From Lachnospiraceae bacterium UBA7160 (GTDB lineage: Bacteria > Bacillota > Clostridia > Lachnospirales > Lachnospiraceae), in NCBI GenBank assembly GCA_002491565.1, contig DKWE01000030.1, positions 1 through 9,063 of the forward strand: a DNA stretch of 9,063 bases. Direction: 5' to 3'. The notes beneath the pieces are model-generated. The model had not been told where the DNA came from. It ran no database searches and saw nothing but the letters and a program-made list of their open reading frames with translations. Positions 1 through 7,672 of this stretch are shown in pieces. The stretch's first letter is position 1. Every line of letters begins with the position of its first letter. The position numbers were made by a program, and so were the translations under genes.

Positions 1-2175
1 TACGACTCCAAGAAGTCCGGCGGCGTGACGATGTCCCACCTCCGCTTCGGTAAGAAGCCGATTAAGTCCACCTACCTGATCCACAAGGCAAACTTTGTTG
101 CATGCCACAACCCGTCCTATGTACGCAAGTACAATATGGTACAGGAGCTGGTAGACGGCGGTACGTTCCTTCTGAACTGCCCGTGGGATATGGAAGGACT
201 TGAGAAGCATCTTCCGGGCCAGGTAAAGCGCTTCATCGCAGAGCACGGCATTAAGTTCTATGTCATCGACGGTATCAAGATCGGTAAGGAGATCGGACTT
301 GGCGGACGTATCAACACCGTTCTTCAGTCTGCATTCTTCAAGCTGGCGAATATCATCCCGGAGGAGCAGGCGATCGAGCTGATGAAGGCTGCTGCAAAGG
401 CAACCTATGGCCGTAAGGGTGACGCGATCGTTCAGATGAACTACGATGCAATCGACGCTGGCGCAAAGCAGGTAGTTGAGATCACCGTTCCGGAGAGCTG
501 GAAGAACGCAGAGGATGAGGACATCATCGCGAAGAGCGTTTCCGGCAAGAGAACGGATGTAGTAGATTTTGTAAATACGATCCAGCATGCAGTCAATGCA
601 CAGGAGGGCAACAATCTTCCGGTATCTGCATTCAAGGATTATGTAGATGGCACGACTCCGTCCGGCGCAGCTGCATACGAGAAGCGTGGTATCGCAGTAG
701 ATATCCCGGTATGGAATCCGGAGAATTGTATCCAGTGTAACAGATGTTCCTATGTCTGCCCGCATGCGGTTATCCGTCCGGTAGCAATGACAGAGGAAGA
801 GGCAGCTGCGGCTCCGGAGGGAACAAAGACTCTTCCGATGACCGGTATGGCTGGCTATAAGTTCGCGATTGTAGTATCCGCACTTGACTGCACGGGCTGC
901 GGCTCCTGCGTCAATGTCTGCCCGGGCAAGAAGGGCGCGAAGGCGATCGCGATGGAGAATATGGAAGCAAACGCAGCATGTCAGGCATCCTTCGACTATG
1001 CAGTAGAGCTTCCGGCTAAGGTTGATGTAGTAGAGAAGTTCAAAGAGAATACGGTTAAGGGCTCCCAGTTCAAGCAGCCGCTTCTTGAGTTCTCAGGCGC
1101 ATGCGCAGGCTGCGGCGAGACTCCGTATGCAAAGCTGATCACGCAGCTGTTCGGTGATCGGATGTACATTGCAAACGCAACCGGATGTTCCTCCATCTGG
1201 GGCAACTCTTCCCCGTCCACTCCGTACACCGTAAACCAGAAGGGCCAGGGCCCGGCATGGTCGAACTCCCTGTTTGAGGACAACGCAGAGTTCGGTTACG
1301 GTATGTTCCTTGCAAACAAGGCAATCCGTGAAGGACTGAAGGAGAAGGTAGAGGATGTTGTTGCAAATGGCGACAACGAGGCAGTAAAGGCTGCTGGCCA
1401 GGAGTGGCTGGATACCTACAGCGTAGGCGCGACCAACGGCACGGCAACTGAGAAGCTGATCGCAGCTCTGGAAGCATGCGGATGCGAGAAGGCACAGGAG
1501 ATCCTGAAGAATAAGAATTATCTGTCCAAGAAGTCCCAGTGGATCTTCGGCGGTGACGGATGGGCTTACGATATCGGATTCGGCGGCGTAGACCATGTCC
1601 TTGCAAGCGGACAGGATGTCAATGTCATGGTATTCGATACCGAGGTATATTCCAACACAGGCGGACAGGCTTCTAAGTCCACACAGCCGGGTGCTGTTGC
1701 ACAGTTCGCAGCGGGCGGCAAGGAAGTGAAGAAGAAAGATATGGCAAGCATCGCGATGAGCTATGGCTACGTTTACGTTGCACAGATCGCGATGGGAGCA
1801 GACTTCAATCAGACAGTAAAGGCTCTGGCAGAGGCTGAGGCTTATCCGGGCCCGTCGCTCATCATCGCTTATGCTCCGTGTATCAACCACGGCATCAAGA
1901 AGGGTATGAGCAAGGCACAGACAGAGGAAGAGCTGGCAGTAAAGGCTGGCTACTGGCATCTGTTCCGCTTCAACCCGGCAGCAGAGAACAAGTTCACGCT
2001 GGATTCCAAGGAGCCGTCGGGCGACCTGATGGAGTTCCTGAACGGCGAGGTTCGTTACAACTCTCTGAAGAGAGCAAATCCTGCAAGAGCAGAGAAGCTG
2101 TTCGCAAAGAACGCACAGTGCAATGCGGAGCGTTACGAGTACCTGAACAAGCTGATCACGCTGTACAGCAAATAA
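1..2175 (+). CDS. nifJ: Pyruvate:ferredoxin (flavodoxin) oxidoreductase, C-terminal 724 residues (5' end outside window)
   Basis: Cytoplasmic enzyme that oxidatively decarboxylates pyruvate to acetyl-CoA and CO2 and passes electrons to ferredoxin; central to clostridial fermentation. The frame is open from base 1. The family is about 1180 residues, so roughly the first 450 (pyruvate-binding domain I and most of domain II) are missing. Counting residues from base 1: the CoA-binding region with SHLRFG lies near the start; the EKR linker motif is at bases 679-687. The two-[4Fe-4S] ferredoxin domain follows, with CIQCNRCSYVCP (Cys at 727, 736, 745, 757) and CTGCGSCVNVCP (889, 898, 907, 919). The thiamine diphosphate domain has GDGWAYDIG (from 1552) and the downstream D...NTGG. 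Proximal-cluster cysteines are at 1102, 1111, 1186 and 1879, matching the known four-Cys pattern. All visible cofactor ligands are intact. Codon choice is strongly biased (GCA, GTA, ATC, AAG), unlike the genes downstream, which suggests very high expression. A terminator-like hairpin follows. Confidence 0.97.
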   Translation, partial: YDSKKSGGVTMSHLRFGKKPIKSTYLIHKANFVACHNPSYVRKYNMVQELVDGGTFLLNCPWDMEGLEKHLPGQVKRFIAEHGIKFYVIDGIKIGKEIGLGGRINTVLQSAFFKLANIIPEEQAIELMKAAAKATYGRKGDAIVQMNYDAIDAGAKQVVEITVPESWKNAEDEDIIAKSVSGKRTDVVDFVNTIQHAVNAQEGNNLPVSAFKDYVDGTTPSGAAAYEKRGIAVDIPVWNPENCIQCNRCSYVCPHAVIRPVAMTEEEAAAAPEGTKTLPMTGMAGYKFAIVVSALDCTGCGSCVNVCPGKKGAKAIAMENMEANAACQASFDYAVELPAKVDVVEKFKENTVKGSQFKQPLLEFSGACAGCGETPYAKLITQLFGDRMYIANATGCSSIWGNSSPSTPYTVNQKGQGPAWSNSLFEDNAEFGYGMFLANKAIREGLKEKVEDVVANGDNEAVKAAGQEWLDTYSVGATNGTATEKLIAALEACGCEKAQEILKNKNYLSKKSQWIFGGDGWAYDIGFGGVDHVLASGQDVNVMVFDTEVYSNTGGQASKSTQPGAVAQFAAGGKEVKKKDMASIAMSYGYVYVAQIAMGADFNQTVKALAEAEAYPGPSLIIAYAPCINHGIKKGMSKAQTEEELAVKAGYWHLFRFNPAAENKFTLDSKEPSGDLMEFLNGEVRYNSLKRANPARAEKLFAKNAQCNAERYEYLNKLITLYSK

Positions 2176-2244
2176 AAAGAACTGATCGAGAGAGCAGAAG
2201 GACTGGCCGGATGCAGATTGCACCGACAGGCAGCCTGCTCACAT

Positions 2245-2276
2245 GGGGGGCGCCGTGTATGCGGCGCCCTCCCTTT
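2245..2276 (+). terminator. Probable rho-independent terminator of nifJ
   Basis: An 11-bp GC-rich stem with one G-U pair (2245-2255 with 2262-2272, core GGGCGCCG/CGGCGCCC) closes a 6-base loop (TGTATG), 70 bases after the nifJ stop. The T tract is short: CC lies between the stem and only three T (2274-2276), so termination may be incomplete. Position and stem strength support the call; the weak T run is the main doubt. Confidence 0.6.
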
Positions 2277-2280
2277 GATG

Positions 2281-2295
2281 GTACGAGTCTCGTAC
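2281..2295. promoter_or_regulatory. 15-base perfect palindrome (7-bp arms, 1-base centre), possible operator
   Basis: GTACGAG-T-CTCGTAC forms two perfect 7-base inverted arms around one central T. It lies in the nifJ-DUF1461 gap, five bases after the terminator-like hairpin. As DNA it has the symmetry expected of a dimeric repressor or activator site. As RNA it could form only a 6-bp stem with a 3-base loop, and there is no T run, so it is a poor terminator. It sits between a -35-like TTGATG (2275-2280) and a -10-like TAGAAA (2302-2307), but that 21-base spacing is long for a SigA promoter. The palindrome is certain; its function is inferred and no regulator can be named. Confidence 0.4.
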
Positions 2296-2412
2296 AGTGT
2301 TTAGAAATTAGCCCGGGTTGCATGAACTGTAACGGAATCGGAATGCAAAAGCATTTGCGGAGGAAGGATAGTACAGAGCTCATTTCCATTGCATAGAAAG
2401 GCAGGAAGCAGA

Positions 2413-3069
2413 ATGAAAAAATCAATAGGCAGCAGACTCGGCACTCTTTTGACTGCACTTACGGGGGTTTGTTTTCTGGTTTCATTTTCGGTTGTACTGG
2501 TGCTGAATCTGCGGCAGATCTATTATCACGATGCAAAGGAGCTTCGCCTTGCGGAGCAGGCCGGGCTGACGGAGGAGCAGCTGCGGGAAAATTATGATGT
2601 ATTGATTGATTATAATTTAATCTGGACCGGAGTTGACGAGCTGGAATTTCCGGATTTTCCAATGTCGGAGCATGGGAGAATCCATTTTGAGGAGGTACGG
2701 CGGATCTTTATCGGGCTGCAGGTGCTGATGATTGTTTCATTGGGCTTGCTTATTTTTGGATTGTGGAGTAAAATACGCAAAGAAGCCTATGAGTGCCTGA
2801 GGATGACGGCGGTTCTCTCGCTGGTAATTCCCACAGTCCTTGGTGCGGCAGTCGCATGGAACTGGGAATGGTTTTTTGTCACATTCCACCGGATTGCTTT
2901 TTCCAATGATTACTGGCTGTTTGATCCATCCGTAGATCCGATCATCGAGGTATTGCCCGATATTTTTTTTCTGCATTGTGCCGGGGCAGTTCTTCTGTGT
3001 CTGGTGGCCGGGAGCGCGGCAGCGTGGGTGGCATACCGGATTCTGATTGGCAGGGCGAAACGAAGCTGA
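2413..3069 (+). CDS. DUF1461/TIGR01906 integral membrane protein, Lit-like (putative lipoprotein intramolecular transacylase)
   Basis: Membrane protein of 218 residues with four predicted helices at about 11-33, 98-118, 131-149 and 187-210, and an extracytoplasmic loop of about 65 residues between the first two. Family marks are HFEEV just before helix 2 (His91), FFVTFHRIAF after helix 3 (His159), and a segment at 163-186 with SNDYWLFDP and LPDIFF before helix 4. These match the DUF1461/TIGR01906 family. From memory, that family includes Lit of Enterococcus and Bacillus, which moves a fatty acid from the diacylglyceryl group to the N-terminal cysteine of lipoproteins to give lyso-lipoproteins. 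Whether this member does so is inference. The ATG at 2413 is preferred because AGGAAG lies about 7 bases upstream; an in-frame TTG at 2389 would add 8 non-hydrophobic residues. It is 37 bases before the peptidase gene with no terminator between, so co-transcription is likely. No convincing promoter was found. Confidence 0.8.
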   Translation: MKKSIGSRLGTLLTALTGVCFLVSFSVVLVLNLRQIYYHDAKELRLAEQAGLTEEQLRENYDVLIDYNLIWTGVDELEFPDFPMSEHGRIHFEEVRRIFIGLQVLMIVSLGLLIFGLWSKIRKEAYECLRMTAVLSLVIPTVLGAAVAWNWEWFFVTFHRIAFSNDYWLFDPSVDPIIEVLPDIFFLHCAGAVLLCLVAGSAAAWVAYRILIGRAKRS

Positions 3070-3106
3070 CTGTAAAAGTGCTTGAAAACTGGAGGAAACA
3101 TACCAT

Positions 3107-6019
3107 ATGAATTTTGAACATTTGCCACAATACCGTCTGCTGAAACAGGAAACGCTGACGGATCTGCACACAGAGGGATATCTGCTTGAGCATGTGAAGA
3201 CCCATGCGCGTATCCTGCTCCTGGAAAACGAGGATGAAAATAAAGTCTTCAACATTGCATTTCGCACGCCGCCTGCCAACAGTACCGGTGTTGCCCATAT
3301 CATCGAGCATACGGTGCTGTGCGGCAGCCGCGAATTTCCCCTGAAGGATCCGTTTGTTGAGCTGGTGAAGGGCTCTCTGAATACCTTCCTGAATGCGATG
3401 ACCTTCCCGGACAAGACAATGTACCCGGTTGCGAGCTGTAACGATACCGATTTTGCGAACCTGATGCATGTCTATCTGGATGCGGTGTTTTATCCGAATA
3501 TTTACCAGAAGGAAGAAATCTTCCGCCAGGAGGGATGGAATTACCAGATCGAATCGCCGGAGGATGAGATTACCTACAATGGTGTAGTCTATAATGAAAT
3601 GAAAGGTGCATTTTCCTCTCCGGAGGAGGTATTGAACCGCCAGATGCAGAATATCCTGTTCCCGGATACTCCGTATGGGGTAGAGTCCGGCGGTGATCCG
3701 GAGTGTATTCCGGATCTGACCTATGAGGAATACCTTGCGTTTCACCAGAAGTATTATCATCCGTCCAACAGCTATATTTATCTCTATGGAGCGATGGACT
3801 TTGAAGAGCGTCTTCGCTGGCTGGATGAGCATTACCTGAGCCATTTTGATGTAATTACCGTGGACTCCGAGGTGCCGCTGCAGGCGCCGTTTTCGAAGAG
3901 AAGAGAGGAGCGCTGTGAGTATCCGGTCGCTGCGGAGGATCCGTTGGAGGATGCGACGTATCTTGTCTATGCCATGGTGGCTGGCACAAGCCTGGATGTA
4001 GAGCTGACGAATGCATTTTCTGTACTGGATTATGCACTGCTCTCCTCACCGGGCGCTCCGCTGAAGCAGGCACTTCTGGACGCGGGGATCGGAAAGGATA
4101 TCATGAGTTCCTACGACAGCGGGATACTGCAGCCAGTCTATGCGATCATTGCGAAGAATGCGAACGAGACGGATCGGGAGAAGTTTGTCGAAGTGATCCG
4201 TGACACGTTACAGAAGATTTGTGCAGAGGGCATTGACAAGAAGGCGCTCTATGCCGGGATCAATGCGATGGAGTTCCGTGCACGGGAGGCAGATTACGGC
4301 ACTTATCCGAAGGGACTGATGTATGGTCTTGCGGTGTTTGACAGCTGGTTGTATGATGAGGAGAAGCCATTTGATTATCTGCGCTTTGATGTATATGAGA
4401 AGCTGAAGAAGGATGCAGAGACCGGCTACTTCGAGGAGCTGGTTCAGAAATACTTGCTGGACAATCCGCACGGGGCGGTGCTGGCTTCGGTGCCGAAGCG
4501 CGGTCTGACGCAGGAAAAGGACCGTGCCGTACAGGAGAAGCTGAAGGCATTTAAAGAGTCTCTCTCGGCAGAGGAGCTTCAGGAGCTGATCGAAAAGACG
4601 AAGCGGCTGCACGCATTCCAGGAAGCGCCGCAGTCCCAGGAGGAGCTTATGAAGCTGCCGATGCTGACGCGGGAGGACATCGGGAAGAAGGCAGCGGGCT
4701 TTTCGAACACGGAGTATGAGTGGGATGGTGTGAAGGTGATACACCATGATGTATTTTCCAATGGGATTGCGTACCTCGATCTGTTGTTTGATATCAGCCG
4801 TGTGAACCGTGAGGATATTCCGTATCTGGGGATCCTGAAGGCGGTGCTCGGTATGGTGAATACGGAGAAGCACACATATCAGGAGCTGAATAATGAGATC
4901 AATGCCAATACGGGCGGCATCTCGGCAGGCATCAGTATGTATCCGGCCTGCGGAGGGGATGAGGTGACAGCATTTGTCGGAATCCGTGCGAGTATGCTGT
5001 ATGATAAGATGGCGTATGCGTACCAGATTGCGCAGGAGGTGCTGTATACCTCGGATTTTGGAGATGACCGCAGACTGTATGAAATCCTGGCGAAGCTAAA
5101 ATCGCGGCTCTCCATGCAGATGGCGTCACACGGACATCAGACAGCGGCAACAAGAGCGCTCTCGTATTTCTCGAAGTACTCGGCGTTCCAGGATGCGGTC
5201 AGCGGGGTTTCCTTCTACCGTCTGGTAACGGATCTGGAGGAGCATTTTGAAGAGAAGAAGGGGCTGTTAAAAGAAAAGCTTGCGATGCTCTCTGGCGAGC
5301 TGTTCTGCAGGGAGGGGCTTCTGGTGAGCCTGACCTGCGACGAACAGGGTTTGAAGGAGATGCAGGCTCCGTTTACGGAATTTGTCTCAAAGCTTCCGCA
5401 TGCTGCTGAGCCCAAGAAGGACAATACGCTTGTGCCGGAGCAGAAAAATGAAGGCTTTACGACCCCAGGGCAGGTGCAGTTTGTCGCGCGCGCGGGCAAT
5501 TTCAAGAAGGCTGGCTTTGCGTATACGGGACTTCTGCAGATTGTAAAGGTCATGATGAGCTATGACTATCTGTGGCAGAATATCCGTGTGCTCGGCGGTG
5601 CATATGGCTGTATGGCAGCATTCGGCCGGACCGGGGACTCGATGTTTGTCTCTTACCGCGATCCGAAGCTGGAGGAGACGAACGCGGTATATGAAGGCGT
5701 TCCGGCATATCTGGAGCAGTTCGACGCGGACGAGCGCGAGATGACGAAGTACATCATCGGGACAATCAGTGACCTCGATACACCGCTGACTCCGTCGATG
5801 AAGGGGAGCCGTTCCTTAAATGCGTATTTCTGTGGCATCACAGAAGAGGATGTGCAGCGGGAACGCGATGAGATTCTGCAGGCGCAGCCGGAGCAGATCC
5901 GTGCGCTGGCGCCGCTGATGCGCGCGATTCTCGAAGGCGGTAATCTCTGCGTGATTGGCAATGAGCAGAAGATCCAGGAGAGCGGAAGCTTGTTTGGACA
6001 TACAGAGCCGCTGGCGTAA
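3107..6019 (+). CDS. M16C-family zinc metallopeptidase (insulinase/PreP-like)
   Basis: Large clam-shell peptidase of 970 residues, the usual length for the M16C group (presequence protease, yeast Cym1, Plasmodium falcilysin), which degrades peptides up to a few kilodaltons inside a closed chamber. The inverted zinc motif HIIEH at residues 64-68 supplies zinc ligands His64 and His68 and catalytic Glu67. Glu164 in YNEMKGAFSSPEE is the expected distal ligand, 96 residues on, as in human PreP. The C-terminal half carries GGAYG (830-834) and YRDP (850-853), conserved around the substrate-binding region. The domain order is M16 N-terminal, M16 C-terminal, M16C-associated, then the degenerate second M16 half. 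No signal peptide or membrane helix is visible, so a cytosolic oligopeptidase is likely. GGAGG at 3091-3095 lies 11 bases before the ATG. The stop codon shares a base with a possible early era start, indicating tight coupling. The physiological substrates cannot be told from sequence. Confidence 0.93.
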   Translation: MNFEHLPQYRLLKQETLTDLHTEGYLLEHVKTHARILLLENEDENKVFNIAFRTPPANSTGVAHIIEHTVLCGSREFPLKDPFVELVKGSLNTFLNAMTFPDKTMYPVASCNDTDFANLMHVYLDAVFYPNIYQKEEIFRQEGWNYQIESPEDEITYNGVVYNEMKGAFSSPEEVLNRQMQNILFPDTPYGVESGGDPECIPDLTYEEYLAFHQKYYHPSNSYIYLYGAMDFEERLRWLDEHYLSHFDVITVDSEVPLQAPFSKRREERCEYPVAAEDPLEDATYLVYAMVAGTSLDVELTNAFSVLDYALLSSPGAPLKQALLDAGIGKDIMSSYDSGILQPVYAIIAKNANETDREKFVEVIRDTLQKICAEGIDKKALYAGINAMEFRAREADYGTYPKGLMYGLAVFDSWLYDEEKPFDYLRFDVYEKLKKDAETGYFEELVQKYLLDNPHGAVLASVPKRGLTQEKDRAVQEKLKAFKESLSAEELQELIEKTKRLHAFQEAPQSQEELMKLPMLTREDIGKKAAGFSNTEYEWDGVKVIHHDVFSNGIAYLDLLFDISRVNREDIPYLGILKAVLGMVNTEKHTYQELNNEINANTGGISAGISMYPACGGDEVTAFVGIRASMLYDKMAYAYQIAQEVLYTSDFGDDRRLYEILAKLKSRLSMQMASHGHQTAATRALSYFSKYSAFQDAVSGVSFYRLVTDLEEHFEEKKGLLKEKLAMLSGELFCREGLLVSLTCDEQGLKEMQAPFTEFVSKLPHAAEPKKDNTLVPEQKNEGFTTPGQVQFVARAGNFKKAGFAYTGLLQIVKVMMSYDYLWQNIRVLGGAYGCMAAFGRTGDSMFVSYRDPKLEETNAVYEGVPAYLEQFDADEREMTKYIIGTISDLDTPLTPSMKGSRSLNAYFCGITEEDVQRERDEILQAQPEQIRALAPLMRAILEGGNLCVIGNEQKIQESGSLFGHTEPLA

Positions 6020-6028
6020 TGCGTATAC

Positions 6029-6033
6029 AGGAG
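6029..6033 (+). promoter_or_regulatory. Ribosome-binding site that sets the era start
   Basis: AGGAG six bases before the ATG at 6040. An upstream in-frame ATG at 6019 overlaps the peptidase stop (TAATG) and would add seven residues (MRIQEKK). That ATG has no comparable Shine-Dalgarno sequence, and Era proteins normally begin just before the GFV.LIGRPNVGKS segment, so 6040 is preferred. Confidence 0.75.
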
Positions 6034-6039
6034 AAAAAG

Positions 6040-6948
6040 ATGGAAAATGCGAAGCGGAAGTCAGGCTTTGTGACGCTGATCGGGCGTCCGAATGTCGGAA
6101 AGTCGACCTTGATGAATCATCTGATTGGTCAGAAAATTGCGATTACCTCGAACAAGCCGCAGACGACGCGCAACCGGATTCAGACGGTTTATACGTCGCG
6201 GCAGGGGCAGATTGTCTTCCTCGATACGCCCGGAATCCACCGGGCGAAGAATAAGCTTGGGGAATACATGGTCGCTGTCGCAGAGCAGACGCTGAAGGAT
6301 GTGGACGCGGTGCTCTGGCTGGTGGAGCCGGGGGAATTTATCGGAAAAGGGGAGCAGCATATCGCAGAGGTGCTGAAGACGGTGCGTGTTCCGGTCATTC
6401 TGATTGTCAATAAGATTGATATGGTGGCGAAGGAGGAGCTTCCGGCGCGCATCGAGGCTTACCGGAAGCTGTACCCGTTTGCGGATGTGATTCCGGTGTG
6501 CGCGCTGCGCGGCCTCCATATGGAGGAGGTCATCCAGGCGATTTTTCGCGTGCTGCCCTACGGGCCCATGTTTTATGACGAGGACACGATCACGGACCAG
6601 CCGCAGCGCCAGATCGCGGCAGAGCTGATCCGCGAAAAAGCGCTGCGCTGTCTGGAAGAAGAGATTCCGCATGGCATTGCGGTGGCAATTGACCAGATGA
6701 GGGAGCGCCCGGATGGTTCAGTGATGGACATTCACGCGACGATTATCTGTGAAAAAGATTCTCACAAAGGCATCATCATCGGCAAGGGCGGCGCGATGCT
6801 GCGCCGGATCGGGACGCAGGCGCGTATTGAGATCGAGAAGATGCTGGAGATGAAAGTGAACCTGCAGCTGTTCGTAAAGGTGAAAAAGGACTGGCGCGAC
6901 AGTGATTTCCTGATTAAGAATTTTGGCTATGATAAGAAAGAGATCTGA
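6040..6948 (+). CDS. era: GTPase Era
   Basis: Essential GTPase of 302 residues (family about 300) that binds the 3' end of 16S rRNA and assists 30S subunit assembly, cycling between cytosol and membrane periphery. All GTPase motifs are present: G1 GRPNVGKS (15-22), G2 in KPQTTR (39-44, the TTR that distinguishes Era), G3 DTPG (62-65), G4 NKID (124-127), and G5 at CALRG (154-158), where Cys replaces the usual Ser. The C-terminal KH RNA-binding domain follows EEIPHGIAV (207-215) and contains GIIIGKGGAMLRRIG (244-258). It sits between the M16C peptidase and recO, 6 bases before recO, so translational coupling with recO is likely. Gene order era-recO is common in Firmicutes. Confidence 0.98.
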   Translation: MENAKRKSGFVTLIGRPNVGKSTLMNHLIGQKIAITSNKPQTTRNRIQTVYTSRQGQIVFLDTPGIHRAKNKLGEYMVAVAEQTLKDVDAVLWLVEPGEFIGKGEQHIAEVLKTVRVPVILIVNKIDMVAKEELPARIEAYRKLYPFADVIPVCALRGLHMEEVIQAIFRVLPYGPMFYDEDTITDQPQRQIAAELIREKALRCLEEEIPHGIAVAIDQMRERPDGSVMDIHATIICEKDSHKGIIIGKGGAMLRRIGTQARIEIEKMLEMKVNLQLFVKVKKDWRDSDFLIKNFGYDKKEI

Positions 6949-6954
6949 CCGGAT

Positions 6955-7623
6955 ATGAGCGAACCGCTAAAAGTACGGGGGATGGTGCTGCTCGCTGCGC
7001 CATCCGGGGAATATGACCGGCGCACGGTGCTTCTCACAAAAGAGCGCGGACGTATTACGGCGTTCGCGCGGGGCGCGAGGCGGCCGAAAAGCCCCCTGCT
7101 TGCGGCAACGTCGCCGTTTGTATTCGGGACGTTTACGGTCTATGAGGGCAGGGATGCATACACGCTGGTGCAGGCAGAGGTGGATCATTATTTTATGGAG
7201 CTGCAGACGGACTATGCCGCGGCGTGCTATGGCTGCTATTTTCTGGAGCTTGCTTCCTATTATACAAGGGAAAACCTGGATGGGCAGGAGATGCTGAATC
7301 TTCTGTATGTCACACTTCGCGCTCTGTCGAGTCCTAAGCTGGAAAAAGAATTGATCCGCTGTGTTTTTGAAATGAAGGCGATGGTGATCAACGGGGAGTA
7401 TCCCTACGAGACGGCAGAGGATAGCTCGCTTCAGGAGTCCACGCGGTATGCGCTTGCCTATGTGATTCATGCGCCGCTTCAGCGGCTGTATGCGTTCACA
7501 CTGAAGCCGGAGATTTTTCAGGAGTTCCGGAGCGTGCAGAACCGCTTTAACCGGCTGCTCATAGACCGGGAATTTAAATCGCTGGATATTTTGAAAACAA
7601 TGGTTGAAAGTGCAAAGGTTTAA
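6955..7623 (+). CDS. recO: DNA repair protein RecO
   Basis: Recombination mediator of 222 residues that, with RecR, helps load RecA onto SSB-coated single-stranded DNA in the RecFOR gap-repair pathway and anneals complementary strands. The N-terminal OB-fold has the family signature: VRGMVL, then GEYDRRTVLLTKERG (18-32), ITAFARGARRPKSPL (34-48), and FVFGTFTVYEGRDAYTL (55-71). The helical C-terminal domain contains CYGCYFLELA (91-100) and ends with a typical FKSLDIL (207-213). In many Firmicutes RecOs, a four-Cys zinc finger lies between the GEYP segment and the sTxYAL segment. Here only about ten residues (YETAEDSSLQ, 151-160) separate GEYP from ESTRYAL, and the only cysteines are 91, 94 and 136, so the finger appears absent. 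The ATG is 6 bases after the era stop with only a weak purine-rich stretch (AAGAAAGAG) upstream, suggesting translational coupling. A promoter for the next unit overlaps its 3' end. Confidence 0.94.
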   Translation: MSEPLKVRGMVLLAAPSGEYDRRTVLLTKERGRITAFARGARRPKSPLLAATSPFVFGTFTVYEGRDAYTLVQAEVDHYFMELQTDYAAACYGCYFLELASYYTRENLDGQEMLNLLYVTLRALSSPKLEKELIRCVFEMKAMVINGEYPYETAEDSSLQESTRYALAYVIHAPLQRLYAFTLKPEIFQEFRSVQNRFNRLLIDREFKSLDILKTMVESAKV

Positions 7624-7632
7624 AGGTATAAT
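7604..7632 (+). promoter_or_regulatory. Near-consensus SigA promoter overlapping the recO stop codon
   Basis: The -35 box TTGAAA (7604-7609, five of six consensus bases) and the perfect -10 box TATAAT (7627-7632) are separated by an optimal 17 bases. The start of transcription would be near 7639-7640. The promoter lies within and just past the recO stop (7621-7623) and points at the lipoprotein gene, giving a 5' leader of about 160 bases. It is the clearest promoter in the window. Confidence 0.82.
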
Positions 7633-7672
7633 GTGGGATACAGTTTGGCTATGCGGAAATGGAAGAGCAGGG

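Noticed and set aside
154..158. Era G5 motif with Cys in place of Ser (residue numbering of Era)
   Set aside because: A conservative change in a variable motif; all other GTPase motifs and the KH domain are intact, so it is not a sign of lost function.
1093..2223. 376-codon open frame on the minus strand opposite nifJ
   Set aside because: It lies opposite a fully conserved nifJ, its translation is Cys/Leu/Arg-rich with no recognisable domain, and it is explained by the strong codon bias of nifJ.
2345..2358. GCAAA-AGCA-TTTGC small inverted repeat before the DUF1461 gene
   Set aside because: A five-base stem with a four-base loop is too short to distinguish from chance, and no T run follows.
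2357..2371. GGAGGAAGG Shine-Dalgarno-like stretch upstream of the DUF1461 gene
   Set aside because: No ATG, GTG or TTG follows within a usable distance, so it does not reveal a hidden small gene.
1878..2396. 172-codon plus-strand open frame overlapping the nifJ 3' end
   Set aside because: Most of it is out of frame within nifJ, and it continues through the terminator hairpin and palindrome; the translation resembles no protein family.
2942..3844. 300-codon minus-strand open frame spanning the DUF1461 and M16C genes
   Set aside because: It crosses two well-supported genes and their gap, has no domain-like sequence and no good start context; a shadow frame.
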